Shown: in pieces, positions 16,389 through 23,502 of the stretch | Numbering within the stretch: position 1 is the stretch's first letter | How the letters are laid out: each line of letters starts with the position of its first letter | Source of the DNA: CAZMGV01 sp964621525 [NCBI: uncultured bacterium] | GTDB lineage: Bacteria; JAGRBM01 | Length of the DNA stretch: 33,009 nt | Assembly: GCA_964621525.1 (NCBI GenBank) | Contig: CAZUMS010000038.1 | Span: 1 to 33,009, forward strand | Direction of reading: 5' to 3' | Notes under the pieces: model-generated | What the model was told of the DNA's origin: nothing | What the model saw: the letters and a program-made list of their open reading frames with translations, nothing else | Databases searched by the model: none | Made by a program: the position numbers and the translations under genes

Positions 16389-16778
16389 TCACGTCGTGAT
16401 GATGACGGTCGCGAGGAGCAGCGCCCGCTGCCCGGAGGGCAGCGGGGTATCGGTCATGGCCGCCGGTTTCAGGTCTACTGGCGGTGCCTTGAGGCTGAAG
16501 GGGCTTTCCGGCAGCTCGACCGCCGGGAGCGAGAAGGTCTTGGCGAGCCCGAGGCCATCGTCGGCCGCACAGCCCGCGCAGGCACCGGTCGTGGCGGCCC
16601 GGTGGGATTCACAGCCGGACCCGGCGGCGGGTTTATCGCCCCGGTTGCAGCAGTCGTGATTGTCCTTGGCGAGCGGAGCGGCATGAGCCGCCGAATCGCA
16701 CTCCGTCCGGCAGGCGGCGATGGCCGCCGGTGCGGCGGCGATCAGGAGTGCGAGAGCGATGGTCAGGGACCGGATCAT
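16389..16778 (-). CDS. Exported Cys-rich small protein, probably metal-associated
   Basis: A 129-residue product with a clear Sec signal peptide (MIRSLTIALALLIAAAPAAIA, cleavage near residue 21 or 22). The mature part has seven Cys (23, 27, 43, 44, 56, 67, 70) and three His (32, 41, 59) within 50 residues, including DNHDCC and ACAGC, then a Pro-rich low-complexity tail and a hydrophobic C-terminus. I do not recognise the family. The spacing of Cys and His and the position upstream of a copper-storage gene on the same strand suggest a periplasmic metal-binding or metal-responsive role, but that is inference. No Shine-Dalgarno precedes the ATG; instead a near-consensus promoter places the transcript start on the start codon (see the promoter entry). 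Confidence 0.75.
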   Translation of the reverse strand: MIRSLTIALALLIAAAPAAIAACRTECDSAAHAAPLAKDNHDCCNRGDKPAAGSGCESHRAATTGACAGCAADDGLGLAKTFSLPAVELPESPFSLKAPPVDLKPAAMTDTPLPSGQRALLLATVIITT

Positions 16779-16786
16779 CTTTTTTA

Positions 16787-16815
16787 ATTATAAGGCCGCC
16801 GGGAGCGGCTCTCAA
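16787..16815 (-). promoter_or_regulatory. Near-consensus promoter giving a probable leaderless transcript
   Basis: On the minus strand TTGAGA (16815-16810), exactly 17 bases, then a perfect TATAAT (16792-16787). The expected start, 6-8 bases further on, falls at about 16781-16779, against the ATG at 16778. The bases between -10 and ATG are taaaaaag-like, with no ribosome site. The -35 box touches a 14-bp palindrome. Confidence 0.7.
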
Positions 16816-16828
16816 TGAGATGTCTCAT
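16815..16828. promoter_or_regulatory. 14-bp palindrome in a divergent intergenic region (candidate operator)
   Basis: ATGAGA TG TCTCAT, six bases of perfect dyad on each side of a two-base centre, abutting the -35 box of the Cys-rich gene and 81 bases upstream of the DUF481 start. Its size and place suit a dimeric repressor or activator. The cognate regulator is not in the window. Confidence 0.5.
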
Positions 16829-16908
16829 ATTTAATGGAGTGTTTGCCTCGCCCGTTAAACCGGCTTAAGAGCAATAGACAAACTCCCGTGAGGAAGGGGA
16901 AAACGACA

Positions 16909-17865
16909 GTGATTTCAACCATCAAGCGCCTCTCGTTCATGGCCATTCTGGCCGCCGCCGTCCCGGCTGCTGCCCAGGAGAAGCCCTCCGAAGCCAAGCA
17001 GTTCGTCGACCAGAAACCGGAACTCGCCGCCGAAGCGCCCGCCGCTCCGGCGGAACCGGCCAAGCCGTCGGCGACCGCCAAGATCGTCCCCGAGCTGGGT
17101 CTCACGATCACGGGCGGCAACACGAAGACGAAGAGCATCAACGGCGCGGCCGTGGGTAATTTCACGCTTGGCGACGCAACGCTGGATGCCTACTTCAAGG
17201 CCCTCTACGCCGAAAGCCGCGTGTTCACGGCGGTGCCCCCGGCGCTGACGACCTCGACCTCGGCGATGGACACGACCGCCGAGAAGTACGAGACCGGTGC
17301 CAAGGCCGGTTACAACGTGCACCCCAGGGTCTACGTGTTCGGCACGATCGACTACGTGGACGACAAGTTCAGTGGCTTCGACTGGGTGCTGACGGAAACC
17401 GGCGGCGCCGGCGTCAGGATCCTGGACGAGCCGAAGGTAAAGCTCAGCCTCGAAGGCGGCCCCGGCGGCCGGCACACCCGGACCCTGTTCGTTCCGGCGG
17501 CTCCGCCGAACCCGGCCGTGAACCAGATCCGCGAGGACGACTTCATCGGCCGCGGCGCCCTGAACTTCCTGTGGCAGATCACCGACAACGCCAAGTTCAC
17601 GCAGGACGCCGTCAGCATTTTCGGCCCCAAGGCCGGCGGCGGAATCCGGACCACGGCAAACTCGGCGCTCACGGCCCAGATCATCGGGGCCCTCTCGCTC
17701 AAGTGCGGTTACAGCATCGCGCACGTGACCGAGCCGCCGAGCCTGGACCACGACAAGATCGCGACGACTCCCGCCCAGCAGGCGAAGGACGTGGACTCCA
17801 CCGTCACGGCCTCGCTCATCTACACGTTCAACTGGGACAACGTGGCGGGCGCGAAGTTCTGGTGA
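16909..17865 (+). CDS. DUF481 (YdiY-like) outer-membrane beta-barrel protein
   Basis: The start is taken as GTG at 16909, which has AGGAAGGGG about ten bases before it and opens directly into a signal peptide (ISTIKRLSFMAILAAAVPAAAQ); the longer frame from 16834 would put 25 unlikely residues in front. The product is 318 residues. After a short Ala/Pro/Glu-rich linker comes the DUF481 signature PELGLTITGGNTKTKSI, then alternating beta strands, and the protein ends in an aromatic (GAKFW), as outer-membrane barrels do. DUF481 proteins are described as salt- or stress-related outer-membrane proteins of unknown transport role. It is transcribed divergently from the Cys-rich gene and may share its palindromic operator; otherwise it stands alone, ending in a terminator. 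Confidence 0.85.
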   Translation: MISTIKRLSFMAILAAAVPAAAQEKPSEAKQFVDQKPELAAEAPAAPAEPAKPSATAKIVPELGLTITGGNTKTKSINGAAVGNFTLGDATLDAYFKALYAESRVFTAVPPALTTSTSAMDTTAEKYETGAKAGYNVHPRVYVFGTIDYVDDKFSGFDWVLTETGGAGVRILDEPKVKLSLEGGPGGRHTRTLFVPAAPPNPAVNQIREDDFIGRGALNFLWQITDNAKFTQDAVSIFGPKAGGGIRTTANSALTAQIIGALSLKCGYSIAHVTEPPSLDHDKIATTPAQQAKDVDSTVTASLIYTFNWDNVAGAKFW

Positions 17866-17897
17866 GCTGAACCCGGCTCCCCGGACACTTTCGCAGG

Positions 17898-17923
17898 AAC
17901 GGCGCCCTCCGGGGCGCCGTTTT
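17898..17923 (+). terminator. Terminator after the DUF481 gene
   Basis: Stem AACGGCGCCC (17898-17907), loop tccg, GGGCGCCGTT (17912-17921), continuing as TTTC. It lies about 30 bases after the DUF481 stop. Confidence 0.9.
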
Positions 17924-17969
17924 CGTCTGGGGACGGGATGAGCCGAGGCAGCGCCGAATCACCCCGGGG

Positions 17970-17997
17970 TTGTCCATTCGGAAACCGGTGCTATAAT
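17970..17997 (+). promoter_or_regulatory. Promoter of the rnk-like gene
   Basis: TTGTCC (17970-17975), a 16-base spacer and a perfect TATAAT (17992-17997). The predicted start is near 18004, which leaves a leader of about 260 bases before the ATG at 18268. Confidence 0.65.
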
Positions 17998-18003
17998 GGT
18001 CCC

Positions 18004-18267
18004 CGTGATGTTTCGTTTGAATGCCATTAAACCTTTCTCTTCGCGCACGGTACCGTCGCGCGCAGATGGCATCGCCCCGCGCCTGAACTGACGGAAACGG
18101 TTTCCAGGCTGCCGCGGGGCCCCACTCCAGACTCACAAGCAAACCAGTAACGCCAAGCGCGGTTTCGCGCGGCCTGCGGCATTCCGGCCGCGCCGCTGCG
18201 GAGCCGCCCATCCGGCCGCCTCAAGGGGCATATCCGTCCTTTGCAGGCCGCCAACAAGGAAAACACC
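18004..18267 (+). promoter_or_regulatory. Long structured 5' leader of the rnk-like gene
   Basis: The roughly 260-base stretch between the promoter and the start codon has no credible reading frame on its own strand. A strong stem GCCCCGCG (18074-18081) with CGCGGGGC (18113-18120) encloses CCTGAAC pairing with GTTTCCAGG and the small dyad GGAAACGGTTTCC. A second GC-rich region follows at about 18155-18200. It matches no riboswitch class that I recognise. It could be a cis-regulatory leader or hold a small RNA. Confidence 0.4.
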
Positions 18268-18681
18268 ATGAACCCCATCACCCACATCAGCGAGATGCCG
18301 CCGATTCACCTGAGCCGGCACGACTTCGAGGCCCTCACGGGGCTGATCCGCCGGATCCGCTACGACCGGTCGGAGAGCGCCGAATTTCTCATCGACGAGC
18401 TGAACCGCGCGCAGGTGCTGCCCGAAGCGGACCTCCCGGACGGGACGGTCAGGCTCGGCAACTACGTCACCTACCGCGACGAGGACACCGGCATGATCCG
18501 GCGCTTCAAGCTGACGCTCCCCGAGGACGCGAACCTGCCGCAGGGCAAACTCTCGATCCTCACCCGCGTCGGCGCGGCGCTGATCGGCCTGAAAGCCGGC
18601 CAGACGATCGAGTGGGAGGCCCCGGCCTCCCGCCGCCGGAAACTGACGGTAATCGAGGTTAGCGACAGGAAAGGCGAGTGA
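18268..18681 (+). CDS. rnk: Rnk/GreA-C-terminal family transcription factor
   Basis: The 137-residue length and layout match Rnk (regulator of nucleoside diphosphate kinase): a short N-terminal helical part (LSRHDFEALTGLIRRIR...AEFLIDELNRAQVL) and the C-terminal GreA/GreB-type beta domain (TVRLGNYVTYRDEDTGMIRRFKLTLPEDA...ILTRVGAALIGLKAGQTIEWEA...LTVIEV). Rnk binds RNA polymerase near the secondary channel without the long cleavage-stimulating coiled coil of GreA. ATG at 18268 has AAGGA eight bases before it; an in-frame TTG nine codons earlier is not preferred. The stop is only four bases from the convergent hydrolase stop. The symbol is by family resemblance; an unnamed GreA-type paralogue is possible. 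Confidence 0.85.
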   Translation: MNPITHISEMPPIHLSRHDFEALTGLIRRIRYDRSESAEFLIDELNRAQVLPEADLPDGTVRLGNYVTYRDEDTGMIRRFKLTLPEDANLPQGKLSILTRVGAALIGLKAGQTIEWEAPASRRRKLTVIEVSDRKGE

Positions 18682-18685
18682 GGCT

Positions 18686-19525
18686 TCAGGCGGCCTTCGG
18701 CTGCCGGGCGCACCAGCCGGAGATGAACCGGACGAACTCCGGGGCGGCGTCCTCGTGGGAGAAATGGCCCACGCCGTCCAGAACGTGCACCTCGGCCCGC
18801 TTCAGCTTCGCGGCGATCTTCGGGGCGTTGGAGGGCATCAGGTAGATGTCCTCCGCGCCCCAGAGGATCAGCACCGGGGCCTCGATGCGGGGCAGGGCGC
18901 GCTCCACCTCGGGCAGATCCTTCGGGTAGCTGGCGAGATAGCGGAAGGTTCCGCTGAGGCGTCCGGCCCCGGCGTAGGCCTCCGTGTATTCGCGCTTCAA
19001 GGCCTCGGAGGGACGGAACTTCCGGTAGCCGTCCTTCATGGTGATGCCGACGAAAAGGCCGGAGGCCATGCCGATGAGTCCCCGGAGCGGCGGCACCATG
19101 CCGGAGACGCCGAGCGCCGCGAGGCTGGCCGACACCTTCGGCGGATACGTCCCGAGGCCGTCGGCGATGACGAGGGTTTCCACGAGGTCGGGCCGGTTCG
19201 CGGCCAGCCAGAACGCCACCGGCGCACTGACGTCGGGTGCGACGAGATGCGAGCGGCCGAAGCCCTGCTCCACGAGAAACCGCTCCACGAAGCCGGCCAT
19301 CTTCACCGGGCTCATGAGTTCCGGCGCCGCGTCCGAGCGGCCGAAGCCCGGCATGTCCAGGGCGAGCAGGTCGAAGCTGCCACTGAGGCCGTCCCAGACC
19401 CCATCCCAGCAGCGGATCGTCTGGGGCCACGCGCCGAACAGGACGAGCTTCGGCCTGCCGGGGTTTTTGTGCCGCCGCGTATGAACCCTGAGTCCCTGGG
19501 ACGGGGTAAAAACGAAGGTGCTCAT
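18686..19525 (-). CDS. Alpha/beta hydrolase with probable Asp nucleophile (epoxide hydrolase/haloalkane dehalogenase-like)
   Basis: The 279-residue start at 19525 is supported by GGAGGAG close upstream; the longer frame would run into the molybdopterin gene. The fold is clear: LVLFGAWPQ at the oxyanion strand, LLALDMPGFGRSD, then the nucleophile elbow LVAPDVSAPVAFWLA, strand VLILWGAEDIYLMP with acid D226, and catalytic His in GVGHFSHEDAPEF-like context (H254 or H257). The elbow aligns with VGHDWGAP of epoxide hydrolases and dehalogenases, making D98 the nucleophile rather than Ser; S100 is the other candidate. The product would then work through an alkyl-enzyme ester on epoxides or halides. 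It is the last gene of the TetR-led cluster, 29 bases after the molybdopterin oxidoreductase, so a shared pathway is likely. The substrate is unknown. Confidence 0.85.
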   Translation of the reverse strand: MSTFVFTPSQGLRVHTRRHKNPGRPKLVLFGAWPQTIRCWDGVWDGLSGSFDLLALDMPGFGRSDAAPELMSPVKMAGFVERFLVEQGFGRSHLVAPDVSAPVAFWLAANRPDLVETLVIADGLGTYPPKVSASLAALGVSGMVPPLRGLIGMASGLFVGITMKDGYRKFRPSEALKREYTEAYAGAGRLSGTFRYLASYPKDLPEVERALPRIEAPVLILWGAEDIYLMPSNAPKIAAKLKRAEVHVLDGVGHFSHEDAAPEFVRFISGWCARQPKAA

Positions 19526-19554
19526 CGAATCTCCTCCGGAACCTGGCGCAGGGC

Positions 19555-21888
19555 TCACCGCACCGCGGTCACGCGGCATTCCACGTACTTGAGGTGCGGG
19601 CAGCCGGTGTGGGGGTCCCGGTCCGAGCCGTCGGTGAGCTCGTTGATGTTGACGCCGGTTCTCACGAGCTTCCCCGTCACCGGGTCCGGGTATTCGAGCC
19701 CGAAGCCGTTGGGGATGGCGATGTTGCCGGGCGACATGTTCTCGTCGAGGGCGACGGGCAGCGTCACCGAGCCGGTGCGGGTCTCGATCTTCACGTTCTC
19801 GCCCGCCTTCACGTCCACGCGGTCGGCGTCCACGGGGTGCAGGTAGACCGGGCAGTGGGGGCCCTTGCCGCGCCGCCACTCGGGGTTCCGCTGGATCGTG
19901 TTGGCGTTCCAGTTCGTGCGCCGGCCGCCGTTCAGGATAAACGGGAACTCGCCGTCCGGGGCGGGCCGCCAGGCGAGCGCCCGGTCCATGTCGGCCATCA
20001 TCTGCGGCACGTCGAGGCGGATCTTCCCGTCCTTCGTGTGGATGTTGTCTTTCAGGTTCGTCTTCGGGTCGAGGCGGCCCACCTCGACTCCTTCGGGGTG
20101 TTCCATGAGCTGCTTCCACAGGAACGCGCCCTTCGAGGTGGGGAGCAGCATCTTCGACGTTTCGGGGAACGTGCGGGCGAGTTCCTTCCCGCGCGTCGCC
20201 GCATAGCCATGCGTGAGCAGCCACAGGGCCGACAGGGACGGGGAGGGCAGCACGCCGCGCATGCTGTCGTAGCCCCAGAATACCGACCGGAGCAGGATGC
20301 GGCGTCCGCCGCCCCCCTTGAACGCCGCCATTGCGGACAGGGCGGCGAAGTAGGCGGCCGCACCGGCGCCGCTGCCGCTCCGTTTCGCCAGCGCCTTAAC
20401 GGCGGCGGGGGTTTCCTCCACCAGTCCCATTGCCCGGACCAGGCGGTAGTAGATCTCGGCCTCGGGCAGGGCGTTCGGGGGCCCCTGAAGCACCGGCGGG
20501 CGGACCTGGGCGTGGATCTCCGGATAGTGCTTCGGGAACCCGGCGTATTCCCACTTCTCGTAACCCACCGGGGTCGGCAGCACGTAGTCGGCCTCGCGGG
20601 CGGTTTCGGAGAGGGCCGGTTCGATGACGACCGAGAGGTCCAGCGCCCGGAACGCCTCGCGGTATTTCGCCGAATCCGTGAACTGCACGACGGGGTTCGA
20701 TCCGTCGACGATCGCGGCCCGGATCCGGTCCGGGCGGCCCGAGAGGACTTCCTCCGGGAAGAGGCTTGGAGAGAACAGGCCGAGGGGGATAAGCATCGGG
20801 ATTCCCTCGATGCCCGATACCGGGGCCTTGTGCTGGGCCTGGCGCAGCGGCGGCCCCTTGGGGCCGTAGGTGCCGACGAAGGCCATGCCGCCCTCGTTGC
20901 CGTAGTGGCCGGTGAGGACGCAGATCAGCCGCTGGTAGTAGGCCGCGAGAGTGGAAAACCTGCCCTGTTCGACGCCGAGATCGGTGTAGATACCGGCGCT
21001 CTTCGCCTTGGCGAAGCTGCGGGCCACGTCCACGATGTCCGCCTCGGGGATTCCGCACCGCTCCGCCATGTCCGCGACGGAGACTTTCTTCAGCTTCGCC
21101 AGCACGGCGTCCGTGCCGCTCGTCCACTTCGAGAGGAAGCCGTTGTTCGTCCAGCCGTTCTGGACGATGGCGGCGGCGACGCCCGTGAGGAAGTGCACGT
21201 CCCCGCCGGGGCGGATGCGCAGGTACCTATCGGCGCGGGAAGCCGTCTCCGTCAGGCGCGGGTCTACGACGACGAGGGTGCGTGCCGGGTCGGCCCTGAA
21301 CGCCTTGATGTATTCGCCCGCCTGCTGTCCCCGGTTGCTGAGGAGCGGGTTCGTGCCGAGCATGAGCAGGTACTGGCATTTCTCCATCTGCGGGTGGCTG
21401 AGGGTGTCGGGCGTCGAGCCGAACATCCAGCCGTCCACGAGCGGGTGCTGGGATTTCTCCTGCCCCAGCGCGTTGAACCACCAGGGCGAGCCCGTGCCGA
21501 TCATGAACGGGATCGCGCCGTAGCCGTTCAGGTGGTTCGCCTGCCCGCCGACGCCGATGAGGGCGAGGGCGTTTCCGCCGTGCTTTTTCAGGATCGGTTT
21601 CAGCTTCGCCGCGATCTCCGAAATGGCCGTCTCCCAGGAGACCGTCTCGTAGGTGCCGTCCGGCCTGCGGCGGAGGGGCTCCGTCACCCGCTGCGCGTGG
21701 TTCACGTAATGGCTGACCGTGATCCCCTTGTTGCAGATGTAGCCGTGCGTGATGGGGCTCGATTCGTCGGGGCGGACCTTGACGATCTTGTTGTCTTTCA
21801 CATCCACGCGTATGCCGCAGTTGTGCGAGCACAGGACGCAGACGGTGGCGAGGTTCTCGGCGTTCGGGGAAACGGCGTCGGTATTCAT
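19555..21888 (-). CDS. Molybdopterin-dependent oxidoreductase, [4Fe-4S] catalytic subunit
   Basis: ATG at 21888 has GGAGG eight bases before it, giving 777 residues; an earlier in-frame start would overlap the upstream hydrolase. The N-terminus binds one [4Fe-4S] cluster (C17, C20, C24 and C52 in CVLCSHNC...YICNKG), followed by the bis-MGD-binding motifs (LMLGTNPLLSNRG, VVDPRLTETASRADRYLRIRPGGD) and a C-terminal MopB-CT domain (RRTNWNANTIQ...NIAIPNGFG). There is no Tat or Sec signal, so it is cytoplasmic. At the place where formate dehydrogenases and nitrate reductases carry the molybdenum-ligating Cys or Sec I see WWFNALGQEKSQHPLVDG, with neither; the metal ligand and reaction are therefore uncertain. 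It sits between two alpha/beta hydrolases under a TetR regulator, with no electron-transfer subunit nearby. Oxidation or hydroxylation of an organic substrate is a reasonable guess only. Confidence 0.9.
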   Translation of the reverse strand: MNTDAVSPNAENLATVCVLCSHNCGIRVDVKDNKIVKVRPDESSPITHGYICNKGITVSHYVNHAQRVTEPLRRRPDGTYETVSWETAISEIAAKLKPILKKHGGNALALIGVGGQANHLNGYGAIPFMIGTGSPWWFNALGQEKSQHPLVDGWMFGSTPDTLSHPQMEKCQYLLMLGTNPLLSNRGQQAGEYIKAFRADPARTLVVVDPRLTETASRADRYLRIRPGGDVHFLTGVAAAIVQNGWTNNGFLSKWTSGTDAVLAKLKKVSVADMAERCGIPEADIVDVARSFAKAKSAGIYTDLGVEQGRFSTLAAYYQRLICVLTGHYGNEGGMAFVGTYGPKGPPLRQAQHKAPVSGIEGIPMLIPLGLFSPSLFPEEVLSGRPDRIRAAIVDGSNPVVQFTDSAKYREAFRALDLSVVIEPALSETAREADYVLPTPVGYEKWEYAGFPKHYPEIHAQVRPPVLQGPPNALPEAEIYYRLVRAMGLVEETPAAVKALAKRSGSGAGAAAYFAALSAMAAFKGGGGRRILLRSVFWGYDSMRGVLPSPSLSALWLLTHGYAATRGKELARTFPETSKMLLPTSKGAFLWKQLMEHPEGVEVGRLDPKTNLKDNIHTKDGKIRLDVPQMMADMDRALAWRPAPDGEFPFILNGGRRTNWNANTIQRNPEWRRGKGPHCPVYLHPVDADRVDVKAGENVKIETRTGSVTLPVALDENMSPGNIAIPNGFGLEYPDPVTGKLVRTGVNINELTDGSDRDPHTGCPHLKYVECRVTAVR

Positions 21889-21919
21889 GGGTAGCCCTCC
21901 GGGGAGTCTAAAGACGGTT

Positions 21920-22765
21920 TCAGCCGTTGGCGGCTTCGAGCCAGCCGTGCTGGGTGTCGAGGAACGAGGCGACGGCACGGTTTACTTCGGCCGCATGGGT
22001 GACCGGTCCCATGTGTCCGGCGTCCCTGATCTCGTGGAGCGTGGCGGCGGGCAGGGTCTGGGCGAGAATTCGTGCGATGCCGCTGGCGGCCGGAGTCGTC
22101 CGGCTGCCGGTGAGGATCAGCGCCGGTGCGGTGATGTTCTCGTAGAACCAGTGGGGTGTGCGGTCGGACGTCAGCTCGGCCACTTCCCAGTACATCTTGC
22201 GCCCGAGTGCGAGGAGCTGCCCCCGCTTCGCCTCCGGCATGGCGTCGTAGCTGCCCGCGCCGTTCCAGTAGTCGATGAAGCTCCGGACCCAGATATCGTC
22301 GCCGCCCGAGCGGCCTTCCGGGAACGGACCGGCGACTTCATTCGCGGCCTTTTCGAGGTCCATGACGCCGCGGGCGTGCCCCGACGAACGGAGGACGCCG
22401 AAGGCGACCGGATCATAGAGGGCGAGCGAGCGGAGCCGCACGGGCCGGCGCAGGGCGAGCTGGAGGGCGACGAAGGCGCCGTAGGAGTGGCCGACGATGT
22501 GGGCCGGATCCCGGAGGCCGTCCAGATAGCGGGCGAGAAACTCCACGTCCTGCTCGTGGGAGAACGTCTCCTTCGCCGGCCACGGGGAGCTTTCACCGTA
22601 ACCGTGCAGGTCGGGGACGATGACCTGATAGCGGTCTTTCAGCAGGGAGACGAGTTTTGTCCACTGCGTTCCCGAGAAACCGGCGCTGTGGAGGAGGAGC
22701 ACCGGCTCGCCGGCCCCTTCGACACGTACGTTGACCGTGTGGTTTCCGTTCCTGATCTTCGGCAT
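21920..22765 (-). CDS. Alpha/beta hydrolase with Ser nucleophile
   Basis: The start at 22765 gives 281 residues and has GGGAGA upstream; the longer frame to 22846 would overlap the tetR gene. Motifs: LLLHSAGFSGTQW (HG-type oxyanion region), VIVPDLHGYGES, the nucleophile elbow VGHSYGAFVA (S94), LILTGSRTTPAA and DAGHMGPVTH (catalytic H251). In the strand that usually delivers the acidic triad member the sequence reads GSRTT, so the acid is not obvious; it may come from another strand. It is likely an esterase or C-C bond hydrolase. Position: 44 bases after tetR and 31 before the molybdopterin gene, all on one strand, so it is probably co-transcribed and controlled by the TetR protein. Confidence 0.88.
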   Translation of the reverse strand: MPKIRNGNHTVNVRVEGAGEPVLLLHSAGFSGTQWTKLVSLLKDRYQVIVPDLHGYGESSPWPAKETFSHEQDVEFLARYLDGLRDPAHIVGHSYGAFVALQLALRRPVRLRSLALYDPVAFGVLRSSGHARGVMDLEKAANEVAGPFPEGRSGGDDIWVRSFIDYWNGAGSYDAMPEAKRGQLLALGRKMYWEVAELTSDRTPHWFYENITAPALILTGSRTTPAASGIARILAQTLPAATLHEIRDAGHMGPVTHAAEVNRAVASFLDTQHGWLEAANG

Positions 22766-22809
22766 GGGCGTTTCTCCCTGGCCCTGTCTCCCCCCGCGGG
22801 GGAGGGCCG

Positions 22810-23397
22810 TCAGTCCGCGTCCGCCGGTACGGCCAGATCGCGGCAAGCCTTGAGGATCTCGTCCGAGAGCGGGGTGGGCCCCAGCGCCCGGCTTATCGTG
22901 AGTCCGCCCACAATGAGTGCGACATAGGCGAGCGCCTTCTGCCGCTTCTCAGCGGGCGCGCCGTCCAGATTCACCATCGCCTGCGCGGCCATGCCCTCGA
23001 TGCCGCGGGCCAGAACCTCGCGGGCCGGGCCGCCGAGGGTTGCAAGGCCCGACAGGGTGGCCGGGAGCGGGCAGCCCGTGGCGGGCTGATCCCGGTGCGT
23101 GCGGCTCAGATAACTCTTGGCCCGCTGACGGAGGCGGTCCCTCGGAGTTTTCGCCGGTTCCCCAGGGACAGTGATGGGGCGGGAGACGGATTCGAGAAAC
23201 GCCCGGGCAAGAAGCTCGGCGATCAGGTCGTCCTTGGAATCGAAGTGGGCATAAAATCCGCCCACGGTGAGCCCGGCCGCCTTCATCACCTTCTCGACGC
23301 TGGTGCCCTCGACGCCCGCCTCGCGGAGCAGCTTCGCTCCTTCGGTGAGGATCTTCTCGCGGGTGGCGGCCTTTTTCTCTGGTGTCAGGGGGCTCAT
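22810..23397 (-). CDS. TetR/AcrR-family transcriptional regulator
   Basis: A 195-residue repressor with the family layout. The N-terminal HTH spans about residues 13-62 (REKILTEGAKLLREAGVEGTSVEKVMKAAGLTVGGFYAHFDSKDDLIAELL), the VGGFYAHFDSKDDL part being the recognition helix and the following turn. The C-terminal two thirds is helical, with a conserved CPLPATLSGLA segment in the ligand domain, as in the group of TetR proteins with TetR_C domains next to dehydrogenases and hydrolases. It begins the minus-strand cluster. The 34-bp palindrome that starts 18 bases before its ATG covers its own promoter, so it very probably represses itself and the three enzyme genes, and is released by a small molecule that the enzymes process. 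Confidence 0.93.
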   Translation of the reverse strand: MSPLTPEKKAATREKILTEGAKLLREAGVEGTSVEKVMKAAGLTVGGFYAHFDSKDDLIAELLARAFLESVSRPITVPGEPAKTPRDRLRQRAKSYLSRTHRDQPATGCPLPATLSGLATLGGPAREVLARGIEGMAAQAMVNLDGAPAEKRQKALAYVALIVGGLTISRALGPTPLSDEILKACRDLAVPADAD

Positions 23398-23415
23398 CTG
23401 CTGCGGGGAACCTTC

Positions 23416-23449
23416 CGTATTACGATCATAATATTATGAACATAATACG
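23416..23449. promoter_or_regulatory. 34-bp near-perfect palindrome: TetR operator
   Basis: Left arm CGTATTACGATCATAAT meets right arm ATTATGAACATAATACG: 15 of 17 base pairs of dyad symmetry, including a perfect 14-bp core TCATAATATTATGA. A second overlapping dyad, ATTATG AA CATAAT, lies in the right half, so two dimers could bind. It is strikingly AT-rich against its GC-rich surroundings and lies between tetR and the mbnH-like gene. Confidence 0.85.
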
Positions 23450-23459
23450 AAAGTGTCAA
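23431..23459 (-). promoter_or_regulatory. Promoter of the tetR operon, overlapped by the operator
   Basis: On the minus strand a perfect TTGACA (23459-23454), 17-base spacer, TAATAT (23436-23431). An alternative -10, CATAAT, lies two bases closer. The spacer and -10 lie inside the palindrome, the classical arrangement for repression by steric block. The leader to the ATG at 23397 would be about 25-30 bases. Confidence 0.75.
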
Positions 23460-23502
23460 CGGAAAAATCACAAGCCAGGTAATATCGCCCAACTAACTGT
23501 AA

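Noticed and set aside
21889-21978. N-terminal extension of the molybdopterin oxidoreductase by 30 codons.
   Set aside because: The extension overlaps the upstream hydrolase gene, has no ribosome site, and the start at 21888 has GGAGG and begins close to the Fe-S motif as expected.
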